Shown: piece by piece, positions 25,622-34,370 of the stretch
Position numbering within the stretch: the stretch's first letter is position 1
Layout of the letters: the number at the start of each line of letters is the position of its first letter
Assembly (NCBI RefSeq): GCF_902859645.1
Contig: NZ_CADIJR010000011.1
Location: 1-64,000, forward strand
Reading direction: 5' to 3'
Source of the DNA: Achromobacter insuavis
GTDB lineage: Bacteria > Pseudomonadota > Gammaproteobacteria > Burkholderiales > Burkholderiaceae_B
Length of the DNA: 64,000 bases
Notes under the pieces: generated by a model
What the model saw: the letters and a program-made list of their open reading frames with translations, nothing else
Database searches by the model: none
Told to the model about the DNA's origin: nothing
Program-made: the position numbers and the translations under genes

Positions 25622-25695
25622 ATTTTCTTTGCGATGCTGATGCGCCTAGCCGATAAACGCTTGGCGGCCCTTGTCCCCCCCCTGAAGAGGGAACG

Positions 25696-26832
25696 ATGAT
25701 CATTGTTGGAAAGTTGGTGAAGATGGCGGTTAAGGTTCTCGCGTTGGTCATGGCCGCGGTATGTATATCAACCGTGGAACCAATGCGCGCGGCGCGAGCG
25801 TTCGAGACTATCTCCGAGTACGAAACCGCTTTCCAACAGCAAAACGGGGGCCGGGATCTGCGGTCTCTAAGTGTGCATCCCAACGGTCAGGATTGGCTGT
25901 TTTTGGAATGCCTCGATCAGGAAGATAGTTGTTTTGTCATGCGCTACAACTTAGGGTCGGGAATACTCTCCCGTTTTGTGTTGCCTGAAGGTTATTCGTA
26001 TTCTTACGCGCATTATTCGCCTCGCGGCACATATATCTTGATGAGTCGCAACCCTCTCTATGGTAGGACCTACGCAGACGCTCAACGAGGGGTGAGCGCG
26101 TCTCAGATTTTGATGATGCGAAGTGATGGCACGGATCTTCGAATTTTGCCAGTTTCCCCTGGCGTGAACCTTTCGCCGGGAATGTCTCCGGACGAAAGGA
26201 AAATCGCGTTCTGGAGAAGTGATCGAGTTTTGCCTCCCGGCAGGGTTTCGTTATTGGATTTGAATATTTGGGAATACGATCTTTCGTCTAAGTCTGAGAG
26301 ATTATTTACTGGCAAGAAGTTCGATTTTCTGAGTGGCAGAGAGTTGTTCTATCGCAATGGCAATGAAATCTTTCTTGGTTCTTATGGCCCGAGCTCCCGG
26401 TTAAGAAATCCGGGTTATGGAAAGAAATATTATGGCAATGAAATTTTTACGCTAAGTCGGGGGCAGCTTGAAGATCCAGTGCCTGTTCAATATCCCAATG
26501 TCATCAATGCCAGTTTTAGGACTGCTGATGACCAGGGAAATGTCTTTGTGTGGGCTGGCACGATTCAAGATCCATCTCAGGGCCTGATGCGTGTTTCTCC
26601 CGATCAGCGTCAAACCATTTGGAGAGCACGTACGCGCAGCTACCCCAAAGAACTCGCGGCGGACCCGGCGGGTCGTTTTGTGGCGGCAATATTCTGGGAT
26701 CTTCCCATGAGTCGAGGTGAAAAGCGGGTGGGGTTTGCCAAATTCAGCCTTGAAACCCAGTCCTGGGAGAACGTGCGCGTACCCTCTGTGGAGCAAGCGA
26801 CATTGATCCAAGTGTCTGCTGCAGATCTCTAA
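25696..26832 (+). CDS. Exported TolB-like beta-propeller protein
   Basis: A 378-residue protein with an N-terminal signal or anchor (KMAVKVLALVMAAVCIS, about 9-25; possible cleavage at ARA-FE near 35). The rest contains repeated strand-rich blocks of the PD40/TolB propeller kind, such as LSVHPNGQDWLFLEC, AHYSPRGTYILMSR and MSPDERKIAFWRSD. Base composition is clearly AT-richer than the core genome. A GAGGGA ribosome-binding site lies before ATG 25696. It precedes the phospholipase A2-like gene by 139 bases. A periplasmic propeller beside a putative phospholipase could be its immunity protein; this is inference only. Confidence 0.75.
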   Translation: MIIVGKLVKMAVKVLALVMAAVCISTVEPMRAARAFETISEYETAFQQQNGGRDLRSLSVHPNGQDWLFLECLDQEDSCFVMRYNLGSGILSRFVLPEGYSYSYAHYSPRGTYILMSRNPLYGRTYADAQRGVSASQILMMRSDGTDLRILPVSPGVNLSPGMSPDERKIAFWRSDRVLPPGRVSLLDLNIWEYDLSSKSERLFTGKKFDFLSGRELFYRNGNEIFLGSYGPSSRLRNPGYGKKYYGNEIFTLSRGQLEDPVPVQYPNVINASFRTADDQGNVFVWAGTIQDPSQGLMRVSPDQRQTIWRARTRSYPKELAADPAGRFVAAIFWDLPMSRGEKRVGFAKFSLETQSWENVRVPSVEQATLIQVSAADL

Positions 26833-26971
26833 AACTGCGAGGCTCAGCTATACAAGCTCGGCGTGGTTTCTCTTTGAAGTGCTTCTCCGTTGCCCGGTTC
26901 GGCCAATTCAATATTGGAGTTGATTGATAATGCGCTACCACTTCTGTTCATGACTTCGATGAGGTGGCTAA

Positions 26972-27922
26972 ATGGCTGCAGAACAACAATCAACTGGTGT
27001 TGATGGGTTTACTGTTTTTGATGCGTCAGCTTGGATGCCTGTTTATGGCGAGTGGTGCGGTCCTGGATGGTCTGCTGGGCAGAGAAATCCAAATATAACA
27101 ATCCAGCAAATGCTGGACAGTCCTGTACTGATGCTTCCGGGAGGCCAGGCGAGTGTTATCGACACAATATGCAAGGCGCACGACATCGCTTATGCGAAGG
27201 CAGCGGGACAACCCAACGAGGCATATTTGATCGCTGAGGCAGATAGAGCCTTGCTTGAAGCATTGCGAGAGGTGGACTTCAAATCTCTTCCCGAGCAGGA
27301 GAGCGGATATGCGACGTTCATGGCGTTTGCTTTCTATCACAAGCTGATGATTATCGACTGGCCTCGGGCGGGTGTTGAGGCGCTTTGGGAAAAAATAAAG
27401 AGCCTCACTGCTTGGGTAGCGGGCATGCTGGATCGGCTCAACGGCTTGACGTATACGGATATTTTCGGCAATACCATTGTTGGAACGTCATTTTCCGGAA
27501 ATGTGGAAGGTCTGGCCTATGTGATAAAGGGAGTGACCGGCACAAGGCTAGGTGGTAGAACTGCGACATTCACTCATTACAAAGACGGTTATCAGGACCT
27601 GTACTCTGGCGTTGATAGTGCTTATGACCCCAATGCAGGTGCAGTCCTCAAAGTATGGGTTGACGGAACGATTACTCTAATTGAGGGCCTTCGACAGATT
27701 CAGTTGACCAGCCCATCGGCGACTGGTGTGCCACAACCATTGGCTGGAAGTTTCGTTAACCCTGTGCCCGGCGCGGGCAAGGACCCTAACGCAGCGCGTT
27801 TTTTCTGGAACGGGTTTTACGTTTTTGACGGCACGCGATGGTCGAAAAAGGCATCCGGAGAATTCGATGCTTGGGTTTGCGTCTCTAATGAATGCGTAGC
27901 CGTACCCAAGATGGCACGATAA
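26972..27922 (+). CDS. Phospholipase A2-like protein, putative toxin
   Basis: A 316-residue AT-rich gene product. Residues 25-100 carry a PLA2-like signature: a calcium-loop-like GEWCGPGW (26-33), an active-site helix CKAHDIAY (67-74, His70-Asp71) and a later Asp91 in AEADRALLEAL. This order matches compact bacterial and parvoviral PLA2 domains. The C-terminal part (about 150-316) is unrecognised and contains NGFYVFDGTRWSKK. There is no signal peptide, so export would need a secretion system. GAGGT lies seven bases before ATG 26972. Directly behind the stop begins a decayed copy of the SH3-like gene 3' end. Enzyme activity and toxin role are inference. Confidence 0.65.
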   Translation: MAAEQQSTGVDGFTVFDASAWMPVYGEWCGPGWSAGQRNPNITIQQMLDSPVLMLPGGQASVIDTICKAHDIAYAKAAGQPNEAYLIAEADRALLEALREVDFKSLPEQESGYATFMAFAFYHKLMIIDWPRAGVEALWEKIKSLTAWVAGMLDRLNGLTYTDIFGNTIVGTSFSGNVEGLAYVIKGVTGTRLGGRTATFTHYKDGYQDLYSGVDSAYDPNAGAVLKVWVDGTITLIEGLRQIQLTSPSATGVPQPLAGSFVNPVPGAGKDPNAARFFWNGFYVFDGTRWSKKASGEFDAWVCVSNECVAVPKMAR

Positions 27923-27930
27923 ATGCTGAA

Positions 27931-28094
27931 CATCGGGCCTGGTTGCTGCCCGATTGCCTCATGCATCGCAAGCGTTTACCCAGGAATGAGATCGTCGAGC
28001 GCGCAGGAGCGAGCAACTGGCCGGGCGCGCGAGGTTCGGCGGGCTTTGCGATGTGTGGCAGAAGAAATGCGATATGAAGTCGGTGGATCGGTAA
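27931..28094 (+). pseudogene. Decayed copy of the SH3-like gene 3' end (copy 3)
   Basis: The sequence from CATCGGGCCTGGTTGCTG to the terminal ATGAAGTCGGTGGATCGGTAA aligns with 24523-24687, the last 165 bases of the SH3-like gene. A translated fragment still reads HRKRLPRNEIVER against DRKRSPKDEIVER. It starts eight bases after the PLA2-like gene stop. Copies 2 and 3 share several substitutions absent from the intact gene (GATGTG, GCGATATG, GGATCGG), so they come from a sister copy rather than from the resident gene. The rest of the 382-base gap to 28304 holds the promoter of the next receptor. Confidence 0.82.
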
Positions 28095-28238
28095 GTCAAT
28101 AAATTTCCCCGTTTATCGCGGGGGGGGGCTTCCATCTGGGAGCCGGCACCAATCACACGCGTGCCACGCGCTCTCCCTCAGCGCAACCCTGCGGGAAGCC
28201 TTCCGACTCATGCGATGCTTATTAGCAACACTAATGCA

Positions 28239-28257
28239 CATGAGAATAGTTCGCATT
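28239..28257 (+). promoter_or_regulatory. Putative Fur box upstream of siderophore receptor
   Basis: CATGAGAATAGTTCGCATT matches the Fur consensus AATGAGAATCATTCTCATT at 15 of 19 positions by my count and lies 47 bases before the receptor start. Iron repression of this receptor is expected. Confidence 0.7.
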
Positions 28258-28304
28258 AAACTTCCTTTCGCCTTGTTTCACCCGCTCTGCGAAAGGAAGC
28301 CATC

Positions 28305-30500
28305 ATGCAAGACCCGCGGCCCGTCGGCCTTCACCTCTCCCGTCGTCCACGCGCCACCCTGCGGCGCGCCACCAGCCTGGTATTGATGGCGTTAGCCAGC
28401 GGCGCCGTCCTGGCGCAGGAGAGTGGTGTCGCCACCTTGCCCGCCGTGCAGGTCCAGGCCGATGGCGACCCGACCACCACCGAGGGCACCGGTTCCTATA
28501 CCCCGCGCGCCACGTCCGCCAGCACCGGCCTGCCGCTGTCGCTGCGCGAAACCCCGCAGTCGGTCACCGTGGTCACGCGCCAGCGCATCGAAGACCAGGA
28601 CATGCGCTCGATCACCGACATCCTCGGCAACACCCCCGGCATCTCGGTGCAGAACTACGACAGCGAGCGCTACACCTTCAGCTCGCGCGGCTTCGCCATC
28701 AGCAACTACCTGTACGACGGCGTGCCCACCAGCTTTGATATCGGCTATGCCGGCGGTGAGTCGTCGCTGGACTCCATCATCTATGACCGCGTCGAAGTGG
28801 TGCGCGGCGCCACCGGCCTGCTGACCGGCGCCGGCAACCCGTCCGCCTCGGTCAACCTGGTCCGCAAGCACGCCACCAGCCGCGAATTCAAGGCTGACCT
28901 GAGCGTCAGCGCCGGCACCTCGGACGCCTATCGCGCCAGCGCCGACCTGTCCTCGCCGCTGAACGCCAGCGGCAGCGTGCGCGGCCGCATCGTCTCGGCC
29001 TACCAGGACAACCACTCGTACCTGGACGGCTACCAGAACCGCAAGAAGGTCTTCTACGGCGTCGTCGACGCCGACCTGACCGCTCGCACGACGTTGAGCG
29101 TCGGCTTCAACTACCAGGACAACCAGCCGCGGCGCAGCAGCTGGGGCGGCTTCCCGTTGTGGTACGCCGACGGCGGCCGCACCGACTGGAAACGCTCGCT
29201 CAACACCGGCGCCGACTGGACCAAGTGGGCCAGCACCACCGAAGGCGCCTTCGCCAGCCTGGAGCACCGCTTCGACAACGATTGGCGCGTGCAGGCCAGC
29301 GTCTCGCATTCCAAGCACGAAATGGATGGCAAGCTGCTCTACCTGTATGGCTGGCCCGACCGCGGCACCGGCCTGGGCATGGGCGCCTCGGCCCAGCGCT
29401 ACTACGGCGACCGCAAGCAGAACAGCCTGGATATCAAGGCCTCCGGCCCCTTCTCGTTGTTCGGCCGCCAGCACGAAGCGGTGGTCGGCGCCAGCTTCAC
29501 CCGCCAGTACGCCGAATTCTTCAACCGCGGCGCCGTCTCGCCGGCGCCGATCGGCAACTTCCTGGAATGGGACGGCTCCTACCCTGAACCGCAGTGGAGC
29601 GACACTGCCACCCTGGCCAGCCGCTACACCACCAAGCAGGCCGGCTGGTACGGCGCGCTGCGCTTCAGCCTGGCCGATCCGCTCAAGCTGATCGTCGGCG
29701 GCCGCTACAGCACGTGGAAGACGGACTCGGTTGGTTTTGGCGGCGGCAGCCGGCAGGCGTTCGACAAGGACGCGTTCGTGCCCTACGCGGGCCTGCTGTA
29801 CGACATCAACGAGAACTACACGGCCTATGTCAGCTACACGGGCATCTTCAACCCGCAGAGCTTTCAGGATCGCAACGGCAGCTGGCTCGATCCGCTGGAA
29901 GGCAAGGCCTACGAGGCGGGGGTCAAGGGTGAGTTCCTCGATGGCCGCCTGAATGCGTCGGCATCCGTGTTCCAGGTCAACCAGGACAACCTCGCGCAGG
30001 AAGACACCGGCTATCTGATTCCCGGCACCATCAACCAGGCCTACCGCGCCACCAAGGGCACCCGCAGCCGCGGCTTCGACCTGGAACTGTCGGGCGAGGT
30101 CTCGCCGGGCTGGAACGTGGCGGCCGGTTGGTCGCACTGGACCGCGCGCGACGGCGAGGGCAGCCCGATCCAGACCGACCAGCCGCGCAGCCTGGTGCGC
30201 TTGTTCACGACCTATCAGTTGCCGGGCGATTGGAACCGGCTGACGGTGGGCGGCGGCGTCAACTGGCAGAGCCACGTCTACACGATCGCCAACGGTCCCA
30301 ATGGCGAAGAACGCGTGGGGCAGGGCAGCTATGCGCTGGTCAACCTGATGGCGCGCTACAAGTTCGACAAGAGCCTGTCGGCGCAGCTGAACGTCAACAA
30401 CCTGATGGACCGCAAGTACTACTCGCAGATCGGCTTCTACAGCCAGGGCGCGTGGGCGGCGGGGCGCAGCGCGACGTTGACGATGCGGTATCAGTATTGA
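28305..30500 (+). CDS. TonB-dependent siderophore receptor, FhuE/FauA type
   Basis: A 731-residue outer-membrane receptor. A signal peptide (to about residue 37, ending AVLAQ) is followed by a plug with RETPQSVTVVTRQRIEDQDM, SRGFAISNYLYDGVP and RVEVVRGATGLLTGAGNPSA. The stretch VNLVRKHATSREFK, together with TVGGGVNWQ and NVNNLMDRKYY, is characteristic of the FhuE (coprogen/rhodotorulate) and Bordetella FauA (alcaligin) group, so the ligand is probably a hydroxamate siderophore. It has no STN domain. GAAAGGAAG precedes ATG 28305. Siderophore biosynthesis genes are not adjacent, so it may import xenosiderophores. Confidence 0.94.
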   Translation: MQDPRPVGLHLSRRPRATLRRATSLVLMALASGAVLAQESGVATLPAVQVQADGDPTTTEGTGSYTPRATSASTGLPLSLRETPQSVTVVTRQRIEDQDMRSITDILGNTPGISVQNYDSERYTFSSRGFAISNYLYDGVPTSFDIGYAGGESSLDSIIYDRVEVVRGATGLLTGAGNPSASVNLVRKHATSREFKADLSVSAGTSDAYRASADLSSPLNASGSVRGRIVSAYQDNHSYLDGYQNRKKVFYGVVDADLTARTTLSVGFNYQDNQPRRSSWGGFPLWYADGGRTDWKRSLNTGADWTKWASTTEGAFASLEHRFDNDWRVQASVSHSKHEMDGKLLYLYGWPDRGTGLGMGASAQRYYGDRKQNSLDIKASGPFSLFGRQHEAVVGASFTRQYAEFFNRGAVSPAPIGNFLEWDGSYPEPQWSDTATLASRYTTKQAGWYGALRFSLADPLKLIVGGRYSTWKTDSVGFGGGSRQAFDKDAFVPYAGLLYDINENYTAYVSYTGIFNPQSFQDRNGSWLDPLEGKAYEAGVKGEFLDGRLNASASVFQVNQDNLAQEDTGYLIPGTINQAYRATKGTRSRGFDLELSGEVSPGWNVAAGWSHWTARDGEGSPIQTDQPRSLVRLFTTYQLPGDWNRLTVGGGVNWQSHVYTIANGPNGEERVGQGSYALVNLMARYKFDKSLSAQLNVNNLMDRKYYSQIGFYSQGAWAAGRSATLTMRYQY

Positions 30501-30886
30501 GGTGACGGAGGTATAGCGTCAGTCTGAATAATCGCCCGAAACTGACGCGCTTGCCCATCCTTCAACGAAGGGCCTACGTACCCAAGCTGAGCGTGGGTGG
30601 GTGAGCGCTCGTGATTGGCATTAGGTGGCATCGTCAGAATAGACACCCATGCCTGACGAGACTCCGATGTGCCAGCGACTGGAGTTCAATCCGTAGGCTA
30701 GTCCATTGGCAGTTCGGGATCACTTTTCCCGTTGATTGGTCCGCGCCATAGTCGAGGGGCGGTTTGAGGGTAGCGGTTCTTCTTTGCTGCCACAGGAATA
30801 TAAAAATAGATAAAATATGTTACCAACAGAATTGTGACGCACAGCCTGTCCTCCCAGGCTCATTACATCGAGGTAACCAATTGGCC
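30501..30886. other. Intergenic region with inverted repeat, left border of nuclease cassette
   Basis: This 386-base gap contains a perfect 8-bp inverted repeat, GCGTCAGT (30516-30523) and ACTGACGC (30541-30548), 15 bases after the receptor stop; it may act as a weak terminator. From about 30780 the sequence turns AT-rich (AATATAAAAATAGATAAAATATG), which probably holds the promoter of the nuclease gene. No transposase remnant or attachment duplication was recognised. Confidence 0.4.
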
Positions 30887-32692
30887 ATGACGACCATCGA
30901 GAGTCAGGACCTGACGATCGCCGGGGTTCTGCAGAGTTTTTACGTAGTTCCCGACTACCAGCGAGAATATGTCTGGGAGACTGATCAAGTAGAACAGCTA
31001 CTTGGAGATATCTTTGGGGAGTTGGGCAGTCGTGCTGAGGGTGCGGTGCCGGAATATTTCATCGGCAGCATCGTAGTCTGTCCTGGGCCGAGTGGTGTTC
31101 TGGAACTGATTGACGGGCAGCAGCGGATGACGACGATCTACGTCGCTTTGTGTGCAATTCGTGACCATTTGGTAGAGCTGAGACAGACCCCTCCAGGAGC
31201 TCTAGGGGCGCAGATCGCCGCGACGTCCACTGATGTCAATGGCCAGGATCATTATCGGCTTCGGATGGATCTTCAGTACGAAGACAGCGGCGGCATGCTG
31301 CAACGGTTGGCCGCACAAGATAGCGATAATTATCCTGTTGAAAAACTGACCCGGTCGATGGCCAATATTCACAATGCGTATTTGACCGCGCGTAGCTTCT
31401 TGCAGCGGGAATTTGGGCTCAATAGTGAGGCGACGCGCGCTTTTTACGGTTATCTGACTAACCGGGTAAAACTCATACGTATCCAGACCCAGGATGTAGC
31501 CAAGGCGTTAAAGGTATTTGAAACGATTAACGACCGAGGGGTAGGCCTGGATTCGATGGATCTGCTGAAGAACCTTTTGTTCATGAAGGCCAGTCGAGAT
31601 AATTTCGAGAAACTCAAGGTCACCTGGAAGGAGCTTCAGGACACAATATTTGCGATGGGTGAGAAGCCATTGCGATTTCTACGTTATTTCATATTCAGCA
31701 ATTATGACGTCGATGTTTTGCGGGAGGATGAGATATATGGGTGGTTGACCAAACACGAAGCACTTTGCGGATATGCGAATAATCCCCTGGCTTTTGCGAA
31801 GGAATTGGTGGCATCGGCATCTGCTTACCGTAATTTCTTCTCGGGCAAAGATCAAAATGGTAACGCTAATCGCTTTCTGGAAAACATGCAGTACCTAGGG
31901 GGCAAGGCTGCCCGCCAGCATTTGATCCTATTACTTGGGGGGCGTCATCTCACTGGGGAGCTGTTTGACCGTCTTTGTTCGGAAGTTGAGAACCTCTTTT
32001 TCTGCTATGTGATCACGCGTGAGCCTACACGTGACTTTGAGCGAGACTTTGTACGCTGGGCAGCTGAACTTAGGCAGGTGAAAACTTCTGATCAGTTCGA
32101 AAAATTTGTCGCGGAGAGATTCACTAGCGCACGGATTGCGTTGTCCTCCAGGTTTCTTGACGCTATGCGTCGCCTTACTTCTAAATCTGTCCAAAAATAC
32201 CGCTTGCGCTATATTCTAGCAAAATTGACTCAATTCGTTGAGCTAGAAGCGTATGGGGAAAGTGAGGGCACCCGTTGGCTCAATCGATATATTAATGGCG
32301 GCTTCGAAATAGAACATATTCTTCCGGAGAACCCCAGTAGTGAGGCAGTGTCCGAGTTTGGGGGCGGGGATTTGGATGAATTGGCCCAGCGGTTGGGTAA
32401 TCTCGTTTTGGCAGAGAAATCTATCAACGCTTCTTTGGGCAATCGACCGTATTCAAAAAAGCGCCATGTGTACCTGCAATCGCAACTGTTGCTAACGCGA
32501 GTGCTGCCTGAAAGGCCAAAAATCGGATCGAACACGAGGATTGACCGCACCGTCGCGGCGCTGAGCCCTTTTGATAGTTGGAATGCAGACGCAATAGAAA
32601 GACGACAATGTCTTCTGGCTGATTTGGCATGGCGAGCCTGGGGCATCGTCGGTGGCGTGTCGAGTGTCCAGTCGACAGAAGTAATCGTTTAG
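30887..32692 (+). CDS. DUF262/DUF1524 (GmrSD-like) protein
   Basis: A 601-residue protein with both halves of the GmrSD architecture in one chain. The DUF262 part opens with PDYQREYVW (about 22-30) and has the ParB-like nucleotide-binding motif DGQQRMTT (76-83). The C-terminal DUF1524 part has an HNH-type nuclease signature: EHILP (476-480, His477), then GNLVLAEKSINASLGNRPYSKK (504-525). ATG 30887 is used as the start; TTG 30881 has better spacing to GAGGT. The gene is much AT-richer than its surroundings. GmrSD and related proteins cut modified phage DNA, so an anti-phage role is likely. A small open frame and a PD-(D/E)XK gene follow. Confidence 0.85.
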   Translation: MTTIESQDLTIAGVLQSFYVVPDYQREYVWETDQVEQLLGDIFGELGSRAEGAVPEYFIGSIVVCPGPSGVLELIDGQQRMTTIYVALCAIRDHLVELRQTPPGALGAQIAATSTDVNGQDHYRLRMDLQYEDSGGMLQRLAAQDSDNYPVEKLTRSMANIHNAYLTARSFLQREFGLNSEATRAFYGYLTNRVKLIRIQTQDVAKALKVFETINDRGVGLDSMDLLKNLLFMKASRDNFEKLKVTWKELQDTIFAMGEKPLRFLRYFIFSNYDVDVLREDEIYGWLTKHEALCGYANNPLAFAKELVASASAYRNFFSGKDQNGNANRFLENMQYLGGKAARQHLILLLGGRHLTGELFDRLCSEVENLFFCYVITREPTRDFERDFVRWAAELRQVKTSDQFEKFVAERFTSARIALSSRFLDAMRRLTSKSVQKYRLRYILAKLTQFVELEAYGESEGTRWLNRYINGGFEIEHILPENPSSEAVSEFGGGDLDELAQRLGNLVLAEKSINASLGNRPYSKKRHVYLQSQLLLTRVLPERPKIGSNTRIDRTVAALSPFDSWNADAIERRQCLLADLAWRAWGIVGGVSSVQSTEVIV

Positions 32693-32693
32693 A

Positions 32694-32966
32694 GTGACGA
32701 TGTTGATGAGAAATCAGGCACCGAATTTCGATGTCATTGGTGTTCGTGATATTCACGGGTTCAAATGCCGGTTTTTATTTTCGGAGCGGTCGGTTTCGTT
32801 CATTTACTTCTCAGTGCCGGGTCGTGGCTTTTGGGGTATGGGTCTCGCCTACGGCGGGAGGTGCGCAACCGTTGTACGACACCAGAGTCGCGGAATAACT
32901 TTGATTCTTATTGGCGGCGGGCTAAAGCCACAGTCCCGCATTTGCATGGCATTCGAGAGCAAGTAA
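32694..32966 (+). CDS. Possible small protein between two nuclease genes
   Basis: An open frame of 90 codons from GTG 32694 (ATG 32700 and 32706 also fit) exactly fills the space between the DUF262 stop and the PD-(D/E)XK start. It ends TAA directly before ATG 32967 and is in the same frame as that gene. The product is basic, with aromatic strands (CRFLFSERSVSFIYFSV) and no known domain. A competing frame at 32765-32995 would encode a 76-residue protein with one hydrophobic segment (MPVFIFGAVGFVHLLLSAG). Only one, or neither, may be real. Confidence 0.4.
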   Translation: MTMLMRNQAPNFDVIGVRDIHGFKCRFLFSERSVSFIYFSVPGRGFWGMGLAYGGRCATVVRHQSRGITLILIGGGLKPQSRICMAFESK

Positions 32967-34226
32967 ATGGACCAATTGGTAGATCGATTTTTTAGTGATT
33001 CCAACGTACAGCGCTTAACGGCATCCACAGCTACTTGGGAGCCGCTTCGGATTTGCTATCCAAAGGAAGTAAATGTCTCGCGCTTTATCGCGTGGTTACT
33101 GGATCCGACTGAGGGGCACGGACTTGGCGACTTGGCTATCCAGTCGCTTTTGGTCCGAGCATGGGTGCAGAGCGATCAAGCAAATCTAGATCTACCGACC
33201 CGTCGGTTCCTATCTCCGGCCAACATACAGACCGAAGGGTTTTCGGCTTCCATGGTGACTACCGAGGTAGAACTCGCAGGTCGATATCTAGATATCCTTG
33301 TGGTTGATCCAGGGCGCAACCGTTACGTAGCAATTGAAAATAAATTCGGTGCACACCAATCCGTGGGGCAGTTGAAAGACTACCGTAGAGCTTTGGAAAA
33401 ATTATTCCCGAAATATCGCGGGGTATACATTTTTCTTGACTCAAATGAAGCTAACCCTAAGGATGATCAGTGGATTCCCATCGGATATGATTGGTTAGCG
33501 GAATTTTTGCATGAAGCAGAGGCCAGAGAAGCGACAGCTGATCATGTGCGCGTTGCACTGTCGCAGTTTCGCAGCGTGATTGAGGAGGAGGCGGACGAGG
33601 CTGTGGCTGAGACGGCTTATGGTCGACTGGTAACCGAAGTCGCTAGCACGCACACAGATGTAATCGGGCTGATGGCGGATTGGGCTGCAGATTCTAGAAA
33701 GGGGGCTAGAGCGTACATGCTCTCGCAATTGATCAAGGATGCTGATACTCTGCACGGGAAGGCCCGGCTTCGTCTCTTTCAACTTTACTGGCGGCGTACT
33801 TCAGTATGGGATGATTGCATTCGCGAGATGCAGTTCGCTCCGTTCATTCATGCCATGCGAGCAGAACACGCCGATCTCATTGTTAATACCAAGCGCGTGA
33901 GAATATCGGTTTCTTTGCGAAAATGGCAACCGTTGGTGGAGATGGATGCACGTTACCTTCCCGCGGGCGTTACTGTCTGGCGAACAGGGGAATCATTCAA
34001 GGTGATCACTTTCATTCAATTGAATGATGTGCGCGTCGATCTGCGTGAGGGGGTATTGAAAATCGCGGCCGAAGCGCGCTTAGAGAACGGGATAAACCGG
34101 AGGGTTCATGATGAGCAATCGTTTGTAGCGTTGCGTCGTCGAAAAGATCTTGGCTTGGAACGAGCGATTGAAGATGCGGCTTCCCAATTGCATTATTTGC
34201 AGAGCATTCTTCCCATCTCACGCTGA
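32967..34226 (+). CDS. PD-(D/E)XK nuclease family protein
   Basis: A 419-residue predicted nuclease. The N-terminal 30-60 region WLLDPTEGHGLGDL is typical of PDDEXK_4-type proteins. The catalytic core reads RYLDILVV (Asp109) and AIENKFGA (Glu124, Lys126), with Gln135 in the following helix QSVGQLKDYRRAL. The C-terminal two thirds is unrecognised. Composition is AT-rich like the DUF262 gene. The pairing of an HNH-type and a PD-(D/E)XK-type nuclease suggests a two-component defence cassette. Target and triggering signal are unknown. Confidence 0.82.
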   Translation: MDQLVDRFFSDSNVQRLTASTATWEPLRICYPKEVNVSRFIAWLLDPTEGHGLGDLAIQSLLVRAWVQSDQANLDLPTRRFLSPANIQTEGFSASMVTTEVELAGRYLDILVVDPGRNRYVAIENKFGAHQSVGQLKDYRRALEKLFPKYRGVYIFLDSNEANPKDDQWIPIGYDWLAEFLHEAEAREATADHVRVALSQFRSVIEEEADEAVAETAYGRLVTEVASTHTDVIGLMADWAADSRKGARAYMLSQLIKDADTLHGKARLRLFQLYWRRTSVWDDCIREMQFAPFIHAMRAEHADLIVNTKRVRISVSLRKWQPLVEMDARYLPAGVTVWRTGESFKVITFIQLNDVRVDLREGVLKIAAEARLENGINRRVHDEQSFVALRRRKDLGLERAIEDAASQLHYLQSILPISR

Positions 34227-34370
34227 GCATAAGCGTTTCGTTGGAGAATTGAGCCGTGTCGATTGAAAATGGTTGAATGCGGCTACTCCGCCGCGCTTCT
34301 CCCGGGCGATGGGCGCACGGAGCGTTGCGCGATTCTGATGATGCGCTATCGGTATTGAATGCTACGGGCA

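Noticed and set aside
27892-28077. A 61-codon gene behind the PLA2-like gene
   Set aside because: It is part of the decayed SH3-like 3' copy (it still reads like HRKRLPRNEIVER) and soon loses similarity by frameshift.
30580-30700. Insertion-sequence end or transposase remnant left of the nuclease cassette
   Set aside because: Short phrases looked familiar, but no terminal inverted repeats, target duplication or transposase fragment could be shown.
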